In this document: positions 51,853 to 60,321 of the stretch, one piece after another
How positions within the stretch are numbered: the first letter of the stretch is position 1
Layout of the letters: each line of letters begins with the position of its first letter
From: Chryseobacterium ginsenosidimutans
Lineage (GTDB): Bacteria > Bacteroidota > Bacteroidia > Flavobacteriales > Weeksellaceae
DNA: 64,000 nucleotides
Assembly (NCBI RefSeq): GCF_030823405.1
Contig: NZ_JAUSXC010000001.1
Span: 496,001-560,000, forward strand
Direction: 5' to 3'
Program-made: the position numbers and the translations under genes
The notes under the pieces: generated by a model
What the model saw: only the letters and a program-made list of their open reading frames with translations
The model's database searches: none
What the model was told of the DNA's origin: nothing

Positions 51853-53751
51853 ATGGAAAATATAGGTACACAAGGATTTTCATTTGATTTGCCGAAAGGA
51901 AATTCATCGATCATCAAAGTAATCGGTGTAGGTGGTGGCGGAAACAACGCCCTGAAACACATGTACGAGAAAGGAATTCACGGGGTAGATTTCGTGATTT
52001 GCAATACAGATGCACAAACTTTAGATAATAACCCGGTTGCCAACAAAGTACAGTTGGGAACTACCATTACCGAAGGTCTTGGAGCAGGAGCAGATCCCGA
52101 AGTTGGTGAAAAATCAGCTATCGAAAGCATCGAAGAGATCAAAGCGGCAATGGGGCAAAATACCAAAATGGTTTTCATTACTGCCGGAATGGGCGGTGGT
52201 ACAGGAACTGGTGCAGCTCCGGTAATTGCCAAAGTAGCAAAAGATATGGGAATTCTGACCGTAGGTATTGTTACTGTTCCTTTCAGTTTTGAAGGTAAAA
52301 GAAGACTTGAACAAGCCGAAAATGGTCTTGATAAATTAAGAAATAATGTAGATTCATTAATTGTAATCAATAACGATAAATTAAGACAGCAATTTGGAAA
52401 CCTTGGATTCAAACAGGGATTCTCAAAGGCCGATGAAGTTTTAACGAACGCTGCAAAAGGTATGGCAGAAGTTATTACCGGTTACTTTGATGTAAACATT
52501 GACTTTAGAGATGCCAAATCTGTGCTTCAAAATTCCGGAACAGCCTTGATGTCTACAGGATCGGCTTCAGGTGAAAATAAGGCAGAAGAAGCTGTAAGAA
52601 AAGCTCTTGATTCCCCATTGTTGAATGATAACAAAATCACAGGTGCCAAAAATGTCTTATTGTTGATCAGAAGCGGTGCAGAAGAAGTAACAATGGACGA
52701 GATCGGGATCATTATGGACCATATCCAGAAAGAAGCAGGACATACTGCCGATATTATTTTTGGAGTTGGTGCTGATGAAGAATTAGGAGATTCAGTAAGC
52801 GTTCTTGTTATTGCGACTGGTTTTTCTAATGACGATAAAAAATTTGCAGGACCTACAGAAAAAATTAAGATCAGCTTAAATGACAGTTTTGATTCCCCTA
52901 AAGAATCCCCTTTCAAGTCAAGAGAAGAAAGAAGAGCTCCTGAGCAGGGTTATGATTTTGGAGGAAAAAATCTTTTCAGATTAGATGATGAAGACCATGA
53001 TACTCCACAGTTTGGTGCGACATCTATTGAAAAAAAAATGACTATTGGCAACGACGAGATTAAAACAGAGATCAATTTCTTTGATAAAGAGGAAGATACG
53101 CTGAATAACCCAATCCAGAACTGGAGAAACGAAGAAGAGGAAGAATCATTCAGTTTATTTTCTATTGATGAAGAAACTGAAGATCCTAATGATTTGGAAA
53201 TCGAATCTTTTAAGTTTGATTTTGATAATAAAAAAGAGGAACCTCAGTCAAATACATTCAGCAACTCTTATTCGGAGGAAAAGCCTGTTGAGTTTAGCTT
53301 CTTTGTTAATGAAAATGTAAAAGGCGAACCGAAGTCTGATTTCGGACAGCCAAAAGCTGAGTTTGTTTCTTCAACTGAAGTAAATCAATTGACAGAAGAA
53401 CCTCTTCAAAAAGTTGAGCATTTCTTTCAAAACTTACAGGAAGAAACTGCTGTTGAAAATAAAGTAGAAATCGAAGCTCCAAAACCTGCAGAAGAAGAAT
53501 TCACGTTTGTGAACAAAACAATTGACCAGGAAAAAGTGATCGAAAGAAGAAATAAATTAAAAGAATTCAATTCACGCTATCAGAGTTTTGACAGCTCAAG
53601 CGAATTCGAATCTGTTCCTGCATTCAAAAGAAAGAATATTTCTATTGATGGCAACAATGCTTCAGACCAAAATATCAATACTTATTTGTCTGAAAACAAC
53701 GGTTCAATGCAGATCAGAGAAAACAGATTTTTAAATAAAGATGTTGACTAA
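51853..53751 (+). CDS. ftsZ: Cell-division tubulin-like protein FtsZ
   Basis: 632 residues from ATG 51853 (the open frame from 51799 adds an unlikely N-terminus). GTP-binding signatures are VIGVGGGGNNALKHMYEKG, the tubulin motif GMGGGTGTGAAPVIAK and the synergy region NIDFRDAKSVLQNSGTALMS. The globular domain ends near residue 325 and is followed by an acidic linker of about 250 residues (rich in E, D, F, N) and a conserved C-terminal tail. This linker makes it much longer than E. coli FtsZ (383), usual in flavobacteria. Confidence 0.97.
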   Translation: MENIGTQGFSFDLPKGNSSIIKVIGVGGGGNNALKHMYEKGIHGVDFVICNTDAQTLDNNPVANKVQLGTTITEGLGAGADPEVGEKSAIESIEEIKAAMGQNTKMVFITAGMGGGTGTGAAPVIAKVAKDMGILTVGIVTVPFSFEGKRRLEQAENGLDKLRNNVDSLIVINNDKLRQQFGNLGFKQGFSKADEVLTNAAKGMAEVITGYFDVNIDFRDAKSVLQNSGTALMSTGSASGENKAEEAVRKALDSPLLNDNKITGAKNVLLLIRSGAEEVTMDEIGIIMDHIQKEAGHTADIIFGVGADEELGDSVSVLVIATGFSNDDKKFAGPTEKIKISLNDSFDSPKESPFKSREERRAPEQGYDFGGKNLFRLDDEDHDTPQFGATSIEKKMTIGNDEIKTEINFFDKEEDTLNNPIQNWRNEEEEESFSLFSIDEETEDPNDLEIESFKFDFDNKKEEPQSNTFSNSYSEEKPVEFSFFVNENVKGEPKSDFGQPKAEFVSSTEVNQLTEEPLQKVEHFFQNLQEETAVENKVEIEAPKPAEEEFTFVNKTIDQEKVIERRNKLKEFNSRYQSFDSSSEFESVPAFKRKNISIDGNNASDQNINTYLSENNGSMQIRENRFLNKDVD

Positions 53752-53816
53752 AATAATATAACAGTGTACAGTTTTTGTGCATTGATAATTATTAATACAT
53801 CGGTAAATTAATTATA

Positions 53817-54263
53817 ATGAGTTTAGAAAATACAATAAACGAGGCCATAAAAACAGCTATGAGAGCTAAAGACAGAGTTGCTTTAGATTCTCTTCGTGCA
53901 GTAAAATCTCAAATATTATTACTGAAAACTGAAGCTGTCGGAGCTGAAGTTACACCAGAGCAGGAAATTGCCATCCTTCAGAGAATGGTGAAACAACGTA
54001 AAGATTCTTACGACCAGTTTAGTGCACAGGGAAGAAATGACCTTGCAGAAGTGGAAGAAGCTCAGATGAAAGTAATTGAGGAATATTTACCAAAACAGCT
54101 TTCTGCAGAAGAATTGGAAGCTGAAATAAAAAATATTATTACCGAAACCGGTGCCGAATCTATAAAAGATCTAGGAAAGGTAATGGGAGTAGCCTCAAAA
54201 ACATTAGCCGGAAAATCTGATGGAAAAAGCATTTCCGAGATGGTAAAAAAACTCCTCTCTTAA
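53817..54263 (+). CDS. GatB/YqeY domain protein
   Basis: 148 residues, helical. Typical phrases DRVALDSLRAVKSQILLLKT, ILQRMVKQRKDSYDQFSAQG, EEYLPKQLSAEELEAEI and DLGKVMGVASKTLAGKSDGK. The family shares the tRNA-binding tail domain of amidotransferase GatB; the stand-alone role is unclear. It is the last gene of the dcw transcription unit, before the terminator at 54344. Confidence 0.93.
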   Translation: MSLENTINEAIKTAMRAKDRVALDSLRAVKSQILLLKTEAVGAEVTPEQEIAILQRMVKQRKDSYDQFSAQGRNDLAEVEEAQMKVIEEYLPKQLSAEELEAEIKNIITETGAESIKDLGKVMGVASKTLAGKSDGKSISEMVKKLLS

Positions 54264-54343
54264 AATAATGGTTACCGGTTAACTTCTATGAACCGGAAAC
54301 TATCCATACGGATATTCATCCTTTGCATATCGATTTGATTAAA

Positions 54344-54372
54344 GAAGCCCGAAACTTTACGTCTCGGGCTTC
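54344..54372 (+). terminator. Terminator at the end of the dcw cluster
   Basis: Perfect 9-bp stem GAAGCCCGA / TCGGGCTTC with an 11-nt loop, followed by ATTATTCTC (weak T-run). A shorter hairpin CCGGTT / AACCGG (54275-54296) lies just upstream. The remainder of this 394-bp gap is AT-rich, with the next promoter at its end and nothing else I can recognise. Confidence 0.75.
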
Positions 54373-54606
54373 ATTATTCTCCATAATATTCAACAAACTA
54401 CCTTTTTAGACAGAATTGAATCATATCAAATTGAGGGATGTTTATAAATGTTTTCATGGTCATCGTTTTTAGAATCATTTCAAATTTAATAATTTCTAAT
54501 AAATATTAACAAATTAATTTTACTTAATTTTAAATATCATTAAATAATATCATATTGAGTCCTTTTTATAATTCTCTTTTCTGAATGATTTAATAGTTTT
54601 TATAAA

Positions 54607-54637
54607 TTGACGAACAATAAAGAATTGCTTAACTTTG
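54607..54637 (+). promoter_or_regulatory. Full -33/-7 promoter of the bacilliredoxin gene
   Basis: TTG at 54607-54609 and TAACTTTG at 54630-54637 with a 20-bp spacer match the Bacteroidetes promoter best of all in this window. ATG follows at 54659. Confidence 0.75.
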
Positions 54638-54658
54638 CATAGATTTAAAAACAAAAAT

Positions 54659-55069
54659 ATGTACCCAACAGATTTAGTAATGCCTATGAAGGCTGAACTT
54701 ACAGATAAAGGTTTTGAAGACTTGACAACTCCGTCTCAGGTAGAAGAAGCCTTAAAACAATCAGGAACTACTCTATTGGTCATCAATTCTGTATGCGGAT
54801 GCGCTGCAGGAGCTGCAAGACCGGGAGTTGTATATTCTTTGACAGGAGATAAAAAACCAGACCATTTAACAACTGTGTTCGCAGGTTTCGACGGAGAAGC
54901 TGTATCAGAAGCAAGAAAGCATTTGGCTCCATTTCCTCCAAGCTCACCATGTGTAGCACTTTTCAAGGACGGAGAATTGGTTCACATGCTTGAAAGACAC
55001 CACATTGAAGGAAATCCTGCAGGAGCAATTGCGGCAAACCTTCAGGCTGCTTACGATGAATATTGCTAA
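54659..55069 (+). CDS. BrxA/BrxB family bacilliredoxin (YphP-like)
   Basis: 136 residues from ATG 54659. Thioredoxin-like fold with the CGC active site in INSVCGCAAGAARPGV and a third Cys in PPSSPCVALF; the ends (YPTDLVMPMKAEL and NLQAAYDEYC) match the family. Bacilliredoxins remove bacillithiol from proteins after oxidative stress. Whether this organism makes bacillithiol cannot be read here. Monocistronic. Confidence 0.92.
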   Translation: MYPTDLVMPMKAELTDKGFEDLTTPSQVEEALKQSGTTLLVINSVCGCAAGAARPGVVYSLTGDKKPDHLTTVFAGFDGEAVSEARKHLAPFPPSSPCVALFKDGELVHMLERHHIEGNPAGAIAANLQAAYDEYC

Positions 55070-55090
55070 GAAACAATAAACCAAGATATC

Positions 55091-55121
55091 AAACCGTTAC
55101 AAATTTTGTAACGGTTTTTTT
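55091..55121 (+). terminator. Terminator of the bacilliredoxin gene
   Basis: 10-bp stem AAACCGTTAC / GTAACGGTTT, 7-nt loop, then TTTT. Confidence 0.9.
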
Positions 55122-55162
55122 ATTTATCACAATAAAACATACTGTAAAAATTCAAATATTAT

Positions 55163-55170
55163 TATATTTG
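55163..55170 (+). promoter_or_regulatory. -7 element of the GH3 gene
   Basis: TATATTTG, ending 5 bp before the ATG at 55176. The transcript would start at or just before the start codon (leaderless). Confidence 0.6.
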
Positions 55171-55175
55171 TTGAA

Positions 55176-56690
55176 ATGGCAACGAAAGCACTTTTCAATA
55201 CTGTGGTCAATTGGTTTATCCGCCAAAGGATAGATCAGATTCAGAATTTCATGGATCATCCCATTGAAACACAGAAGGGTATATTATTTTCCCAATTATT
55301 TCACGCCGAAGATACAGAATATGGCAAGAAGTATGGTTTTAATTCCATCTCCAGTTATCAGGACTTTAAAAATAAAGTTCCGGTGGTTACTTACGAAGAT
55401 ATGGAGCCTTATATTGAAAGAGCCAGACAAGGTTATAAGGATGTAACCTGGCCCGGTTATATTAAACATTTTGCCAAATCGTCCGGAACCACGAATGCAA
55501 AAAGCAAATTCATACCCATTTCTGCAGAAAGCCTGGAATATTGCCACATGAAAGCCGGAAAAGACATGGTTTCCATCTACGCTAATAACCATCCTGAAAA
55601 TCAACTTTTTAATTATAAAAATTTACGTTTAGGCGGTAGTTCTGAGCTTTACGCTGATTTCAACACCAAGTTTGGAGATTTATCTGCTATTTTAATTGAT
55701 AATCTGCCGTTTTGGGTAGAAATAACGACCACTCCCAGTAAGAAAGTTTCTTTAATGGGAGAATGGGAAAGCAAACTGAAAGCTATTACTTCTGAAGTTA
55801 AAAATGAGGATGTAGGAAGTATTTTGGGCGTTCCAAGCTGGATGATGGTTCTTTTACAAAGGGTTATAAAGGAGACCGATGTTAAAGATATTTCAGAGTT
55901 ATGGCCCAACCTGGAAGTGTTTTTTCACGGCGGAATAAGCTTTAAACCTTATAAAGAACAATATAAAAGCATTATTGGGAAAGATATTAATTACTATGAG
56001 ATCTACAATGCTTCTGAAGGCTTTTTTGGAATTCAGGACAGACCAAACAGTGATGAAATGCTGCTGATGTTAGATTACGGAATTTTCTACGAATTTATCC
56101 CGATGGATCAGTTTCATTACTCAAACCCGAAAGTAGTAAGCCTTGAGGATGTAGAAATCGGGAAAAACTACGCAATGGTAATTACAACAAATGGAGGATT
56201 ATGGAGATATCTGATCGGGGATACCGTTGTTTTTTCATCAATTAATCCTTTCAGAATAAAGATTACAGGAAGAACAAAACATTATATCAATGCTTTCGGA
56301 GAAGAATTAATGATCACAAATGTAGAATCTGCTCTTTCCGAAGCATGTGACGCAACAAACTCAGCCGTTTCAGACTTCACAGGAGCCCCGGTTTTCATGA
56401 AAGAAAATGAAGGTGGAGCTCACGAGTGGATTTTTGAATTCTGTCAAAAACCGAACGATTTAGAGCGTTTTATTGATATTTTCGATCAACACCTCAAATC
56501 TGTCAATTCTGATTATGAAGCGAAACGATATAATGATCTTACCCTGAAAAGACCTATCGTACATATTGCAAAAGAAAAATTATTTTATCGCTGGCTAGAA
56601 TCCAAAGGAAAACTCGGAGGACAGAACAAAGTTCCGAGATTGAGTAACGACAGAGAATACATTGATCCTTTACTGGAACTTAATAAATAA
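55176..56690 (+). CDS. GH3-superfamily acyl-adenylate enzyme
   Basis: 504 residues. Start KALFNTVVNWFIRQRIDQIQ. Motifs of the GH3/ANL fold: FAKSSGTTNAKSKFIPIS, LRLGGSSELYADF, FHGGISFKPY, YNASEGFFGIQD, LWRYLIGDTVVF and ITGRTKHYINAFGEELM, the last two forming the ATP and acyl-binding sites. Bacterial members probably join amino acids to carboxylic acids; the substrate is unknown. Soluble. Single gene with a terminator. Confidence 0.9.
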   Translation: MATKALFNTVVNWFIRQRIDQIQNFMDHPIETQKGILFSQLFHAEDTEYGKKYGFNSISSYQDFKNKVPVVTYEDMEPYIERARQGYKDVTWPGYIKHFAKSSGTTNAKSKFIPISAESLEYCHMKAGKDMVSIYANNHPENQLFNYKNLRLGGSSELYADFNTKFGDLSAILIDNLPFWVEITTTPSKKVSLMGEWESKLKAITSEVKNEDVGSILGVPSWMMVLLQRVIKETDVKDISELWPNLEVFFHGGISFKPYKEQYKSIIGKDINYYEIYNASEGFFGIQDRPNSDEMLLMLDYGIFYEFIPMDQFHYSNPKVVSLEDVEIGKNYAMVITTNGGLWRYLIGDTVVFSSINPFRIKITGRTKHYINAFGEELMITNVESALSEACDATNSAVSDFTGAPVFMKENEGGAHEWIFEFCQKPNDLERFIDIFDQHLKSVNSDYEAKRYNDLTLKRPIVHIAKEKLFYRWLESKGKLGGQNKVPRLSNDREYIDPLLELNK

Positions 56691-56721
56691 ATAAAACCGC
56701 AGTGAATTTCTGCGGTTTTAT
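56691..56721. terminator. Bidirectional terminator
   Basis: A 12-bp stem ATAAAACCGCAG / CTGCGGTTTTAT with 7-nt loop. It serves the GH3 gene and, in reverse, the lipoprotein operon ending at 56725. Confidence 0.85.
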
Positions 56722-56724
56722 TTT

Positions 56725-57135
56725 TTATTTACTTAAGTCTTCTTTAAGCTTCTTTGCGCCTTCCTCTACTTTCGAGGCTCCTTTTGCAGCTGCACTTTTT
56801 ACGTCCTTGCCAACATCCTGAGCTCCTTGTTTAATGTCCTGCCCTGCCTTGTGAAGATTTTCTTTCGTCTTATCTGCAGTGGCATCAATTTTACTTTTTG
56901 CTTCATCTGCAGCGTTGTCTATCTTTTTCCCAGCTTCGTCAATCTTTGTTTGTGCTTTTTCCTTTGCCTGATTAATGTTTGCCGTATCAACACCCACTCC
57001 TGTCTGGCTTTCTGTTGTTGTGGTGGTTGTTACTGAGCCATCAGGATTTTCGGTTTTCTCCGTTTTTGAAGTTGATTTTGTACATGACACAACAACCGTT
57101 GCAATCAGTAATGCCGATAAAATGTTTTTTTTCAT
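56725..57135 (-). CDS. Lipoprotein with LEA/apolipoprotein-like helical repeat
   Basis: 136 residues. Lipobox VVSC (Cys18). A Thr-rich linker (SVTTTTTTESQTG) is followed by about 85 residues of Ala/Lys/Glu/Asp amphipathic helix with an 11-residue-like period (AKEKAQTKIDEAGKKIDNAA, then DEAKSKIDATADKTKENLHK), ending KKLKEDLSK. It resembles LEA or apolipoprotein-type helices that coat membranes under stress. Exact function unknown. The last gene of the mutL operon. Confidence 0.8.
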   Translation of the reverse strand: MKKNILSALLIATVVVSCTKSTSKTEKTENPDGSVTTTTTTESQTGVGVDTANINQAKEKAQTKIDEAGKKIDNAADEAKSKIDATADKTKENLHKAGQDIKQGAQDVGKDVKSAAAKGASKVEEGAKKLKEDLSK

Positions 57136-57170
57136 ATATTGATTATTTAAAAATGTAATTCGTTTAAATA

Positions 57171-57533
57171 TTATTCTGTTTTTATTTCATTTTTAGCCGG
57201 AATTTCAGAGGTTTTTTGTTTTTTCTCTTCACCGGCTTTTTTATTTTCATCTTCTGCTGTCTTTTTGTTCTCTTTTTCCAATTCTTCTTTCAGTTTTTTC
57301 TCCTGTTCCTGCAGCTTTAAAGCTTCTTTTATAGAATCCTGATATCGCTGGGAAGACATTCTGATCTGTCGTACAACATCAACAGAAGTTGCACCGTTTG
57401 AAAAAGAATCTACAGCAACAGTATCATAGCTAGCTTTTGCACTGTCAGCAGGATAAAGATCTGCCGGTTCTTTTTTAGAACACGAAACTATTAAAGCAAA
57501 AAAGACAAAGGCTGTGAAGAGTAAATTTTTCAT
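57171..57533 (-). CDS. Small lipoprotein, Lys/Glu-rich
   Basis: 120 residues. Lipobox IVSC (Cys18). After a polar segment (LYPADSAKASYDTVAVDSFS) the C-terminal 55 residues are a Lys/Glu-rich coiled coil (ALKLQEQEKKLKEELEKENK) with no recognisable domain. It begins 4 bp after the end of the EEP-type gene on the same strand. Unknown function; position suggests envelope. Confidence 0.75.
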   Translation of the reverse strand: MKNLLFTAFVFFALIVSCSKKEPADLYPADSAKASYDTVAVDSFSNGATSVDVVRQIRMSSQRYQDSIKEALKLQEQEKKLKEELEKENKKTAEDENKKAGEEKKQKTSEIPAKNEIKTE

Positions 57534-57537
57534 GGAA

Positions 57538-58512
57538 CTAATTTAGCAGAAATTCTGCAATTACAGGATAATGATCCGATAATTGTACAGAATTATCAAC
57601 TTTATAGCTTAAGGGAATGATTGACTTTGAACTGAAAATATAGTCAATTCTTAAAGGCACTTTATAGTCATGAAAACTTGATGAGCTTCCGTTTCCGGCA
57701 ACTAAAAAGGCATCCTGAAGGTCTTTCCCCAAATTATAATATTCATAAGAATTGGGAACAGAATTAAAATCACCGGCCAAAATCACAGGATACGGTGAAA
57801 AATCTATCACTTTTCTTATTTTTTTTATCTGATCTTCATGTGCTTTAAAAGTAGGAATCATATGAGAAAGAAGTGTATTAATTTTTTTTCCTTCTTTTCC
57901 GAAACCGTCAAATTGCAACATCGATTTATGCAGTCTGAATGGTTCAAGGTACACATTTACAATCCGCACTATTTTACCGTTGATATCAACATCGGCATAG
58001 AAAGAATTGCCTCTGGATTTATCGGTAATTAATTCCTCCTGTCTTAGAATTTTATGTTTTGTTTTTAATATAACAGACGGATATTTTACAAGATCCTGTC
58101 TCAGAGCGCGGTTCGTATCTTTTTCCTGAACTAAAATAATATCTGCATTTTGATCGGCAATATATTTTTTTACTTTCTCCCATCCGAAATCACCATATTT
58201 TACATTAAAAGTAATAACTTTTATATCCCTGATTGATTTTAAATTCTCTGTTTTCGGAGTGAAATTTATCCATCTTCTGATCGGATTATAAAATAAAAAA
58301 GTTCCTAAGATAAAAGCTATTGCCACTTTCTTTCTTTTAACAATCCAGATAACCGTAAATATTATATGTAGCGAAATTAAATAAGGGAATGCCAAAGACA
58401 AAAGATTAAGATTTCCTAAAAAATTAGGAGAAACCCAAGCATTTCCTAATGTACATAGGAGAAGAATGGCAATTGTAAGATGAGAAAATAGCAGTATTTG
58501 TTGCGGCTTCAT
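57538..58512 (-). CDS. EEP-fold phosphodiesterase with membrane anchor, copy 2
   Basis: 324 residues. Three membrane helices at about 7-25, 32-58 and 66-82, then an endonuclease/exonuclease/phosphatase domain: ITFNVKYGDFG, ILVQEKDTN, YPVILAGDFNSVPNSYEYYN, the DFN active-site Asp, and the final LSDHYPVIAEF with the catalytic Asp-His. It hydrolyses phosphodiesters such as nucleic acid or lipid head groups; the anchor places the enzyme domain outside. It is a paralogue of the gene at 58587 and probably arose by tandem duplication. Confidence 0.88.
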   Translation of the reverse strand: MKPQQILLFSHLTIAILLLCTLGNAWVSPNFLGNLNLLSLAFPYLISLHIIFTVIWIVKRKKVAIAFILGTFLFYNPIRRWINFTPKTENLKSIRDIKVITFNVKYGDFGWEKVKKYIADQNADIILVQEKDTNRALRQDLVKYPSVILKTKHKILRQEELITDKSRGNSFYADVDINGKIVRIVNVYLEPFRLHKSMLQFDGFGKEGKKINTLLSHMIPTFKAHEDQIKKIRKVIDFSPYPVILAGDFNSVPNSYEYYNLGKDLQDAFLVAGNGSSSSFHDYKVPLRIDYIFSSKSIIPLSYKVDNSVQLSDHYPVIAEFLLN

Positions 58513-58513
58513 T

Positions 58514-58580
58514 AAAACAGTCTATGGGTACGCTAACTTTTTAGCAAAAACCCTACCAAGGTTACCTATTTAACTGTTTT
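58514..58580 (-). promoter_or_regulatory. Nested hairpins in the spacer between the two EEP genes
   Basis: The outer stem AAAACAGT (58514-58521) with ACTGTTTT (58573-58580) encloses GGGT / ACCC and GCTAA / TTAGC stems with a 4-nt loop. On the transcribed strand the right outer arm ends one base before the ATG of the downstream gene, so folding could mask its start. No T-run, so it is not a simple terminator. Confidence 0.45.
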
Positions 58581-58586
58581 TATGAT

Positions 58587-59582
58587 TTACTTACTTAATT
58601 TAAATGTAGCAATTACAGGATAATGATCAGAAATCCTTACAGAACGATCAACTTTATAAGTAATGGGTTTAATTGATTTTGATGTAAAAATATAATCAAT
58701 CCTTATAGGAAATTTATAATCATGAAAGCTTGTAGCGCTTCCATTTCCCGCTTTTACAAAGGCATCCTGTAATCCTCCCAGCAAATGATAATATTCGTAG
58801 GAGTTGGGTACAGAATTGAAATCTCCGGCTAAAATTATGGGGTAAGGAGAGTTTTCTACGGCTTTTTTAATTACAGAAATCTGTTCCTGATGTATCTTGA
58901 AAGTAGGAATAAGCCTTTTAACAATATTTTTTACTTTTTCTTCGTCTTTTTCATTATTCCCATTCAATTTCACCATACTTTTCTCAAATTTGAACGATTG
59001 CAGATGTATATTGATAATGCGATATATCTTTCCTCTGACCTCAATATCGGTTTGAGTCGTATAAATATTAGAATGCTCAATATTACTTTTAATCAGCTTT
59101 TTTTGTCCAACAATTTTAAATTTTGAAAAGACAGCAACAACAGCAGTATCGGCAACCCTTTTTAATCCATCAAAATGATATTCTTTATATCCGCCATATT
59201 CTTGTAGCAAAACGACATCTGCTTTTTGAGCATTTATAAAGGTCTCAATATTTTTCACACCGAGATTTCCGTTTTTAGCATTAAGAGAAATAATTTTAAA
59301 ATTTCCTTCTTCGGATTTATGTCCGGAATAATTTACCCATCTTAAAATAGGGTTAAAGAACAATAATCCTAAAAAAAGAAACAGAAAAGCTCTTTTTTTC
59401 CAACTGATAATCCAAAAAAACGTGAGCAAAATATATCCCGTCATTAAAAGCGGAAAGCCCAAAGAAAGTAAATTAAACCACGGAAAAACCTTCGGCGGAA
59501 TGTAAGCATTCAGCAGCATTCCTACCAGAAGAAAGAAAATTCCTACATGTAAAATCAGAAGTATAAGGCGTATGATCTTCAC
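58587..59582 (-). CDS. EEP-fold phosphodiesterase with membrane anchor, copy 1
   Basis: 331 residues with the same layout as the following gene: three helices at the start (about 6-26, 34-58, 66-84), ISLNAKNGNLG, VLLQEYGGYK, YPIILAGDFNSVPNSYEYYH, GSATSFHDYKFPIRIDYIFT and ISDHYPVIATF. The catalytic Asp, Asn, Asp and His residues of the fold are in place. The two paralogues share most of their length. It begins 5 bp after the rhomboid gene. Confidence 0.88.
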   Translation of the reverse strand: MKIIRLILLILHVGIFFLLVGMLLNAYIPPKVFPWFNLLSLGFPLLMTGYILLTFFWIISWKKRAFLFLFLGLLFFNPILRWVNYSGHKSEEGNFKIISLNAKNGNLGVKNIETFINAQKADVVLLQEYGGYKEYHFDGLKRVADTAVVAVFSKFKIVGQKKLIKSNIEHSNIYTTQTDIEVRGKIYRIINIHLQSFKFEKSMVKLNGNNEKDEEKVKNIVKRLIPTFKIHQEQISVIKKAVENSPYPIILAGDFNSVPNSYEYYHLLGGLQDAFVKAGNGSATSFHDYKFPIRIDYIFTSKSIKPITYKVDRSVRISDHYPVIATFKLSK

Positions 59583-59587
59583 AGGAA

Positions 59588-60319
59588 TTAATTAAATCTG
59601 TATAAATGTTTCTTCCAGATTTTCGCCAGAATAAAACCTACTATCGCACCGCCAACGTGCGCCAAATGAGCAATACCTCCTGCATTTCCTGAAACACCTA
59701 GGTATATAGAGCCCAAGATTACAACCGGTAAAACATATTTTACCTTCATCGGAATCGGTATAAACATTATCCCGATTTTAGCTTCCGGATAAAGTGTTGC
59801 AAATGCTGCTACAACTCCAAAAATTGCTCCTGAAGCTCCAACCATTGGAGTTCCCATTATGTTATTCAGATTTCCCACTAACTCCTTCTGTTTAATAATT
59901 GATTCTGAAGTTCCCGCATAATTAACACCCGAACCAGACAAATATTCATTTATATTAAATCCAAGCTGTTGTAATTCTCCTGAAATTTGTTGTACTTCAA
60001 TAAAATTCCATAAATTAAATAAAAAGAAAGCGCCTAAACCGCTTACAAAATAGAGAATTAAATATTTTTTTTCACCTAAAGACTGTTCCAATATTGGCCC
60101 AAAACTAAATAAAGTCAGCATGTTAAACAAAATATGTATTATGCTTCCATGCATGAACATATGCGTAATAATTTGCCAAGATTTGAAAAATGGAGAGAAC
60201 GGATAAAAAGCGGCAAGATAGCCGATAAATTTATCTTGCAACAACAAATTTGCTACAATAAAAATGATCACATTGATAATGATAATATTTCTGGTAATCG
60301 GAGGTATATTATTAAACAT
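59588..60319 (-). CDS. Rhomboid-family intramembrane serine protease
   Basis: 243 residues with six membrane helices. Signatures: the helix 1 start PPITRNIIIINVIIFIVANL, the H-rich loop HMFMHGSIIHILFNMLTLFS, catalytic serine in GASGAIFGVVAAFA and catalytic histidine in HLAHVGGAIVGFI. The long loop between helices (about 115-160) is typical for bacterial rhomboids of this group. Cleaves membrane proteins within the bilayer. Starts 2 bp after the mutL stop. Confidence 0.92.
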   Translation of the reverse strand: MFNNIPPITRNIIIINVIIFIVANLLLQDKFIGYLAAFYPFSPFFKSWQIITHMFMHGSIIHILFNMLTLFSFGPILEQSLGEKKYLILYFVSGLGAFFLFNLWNFIEVQQISGELQQLGFNINEYLSGSGVNYAGTSESIIKQKELVGNLNNIMGTPMVGASGAIFGVVAAFATLYPEAKIGIMFIPIPMKVKYVLPVVILGSIYLGVSGNAGGIAHLAHVGGAIVGFILAKIWKKHLYRFN

Positions 60320-60321
60320 CT

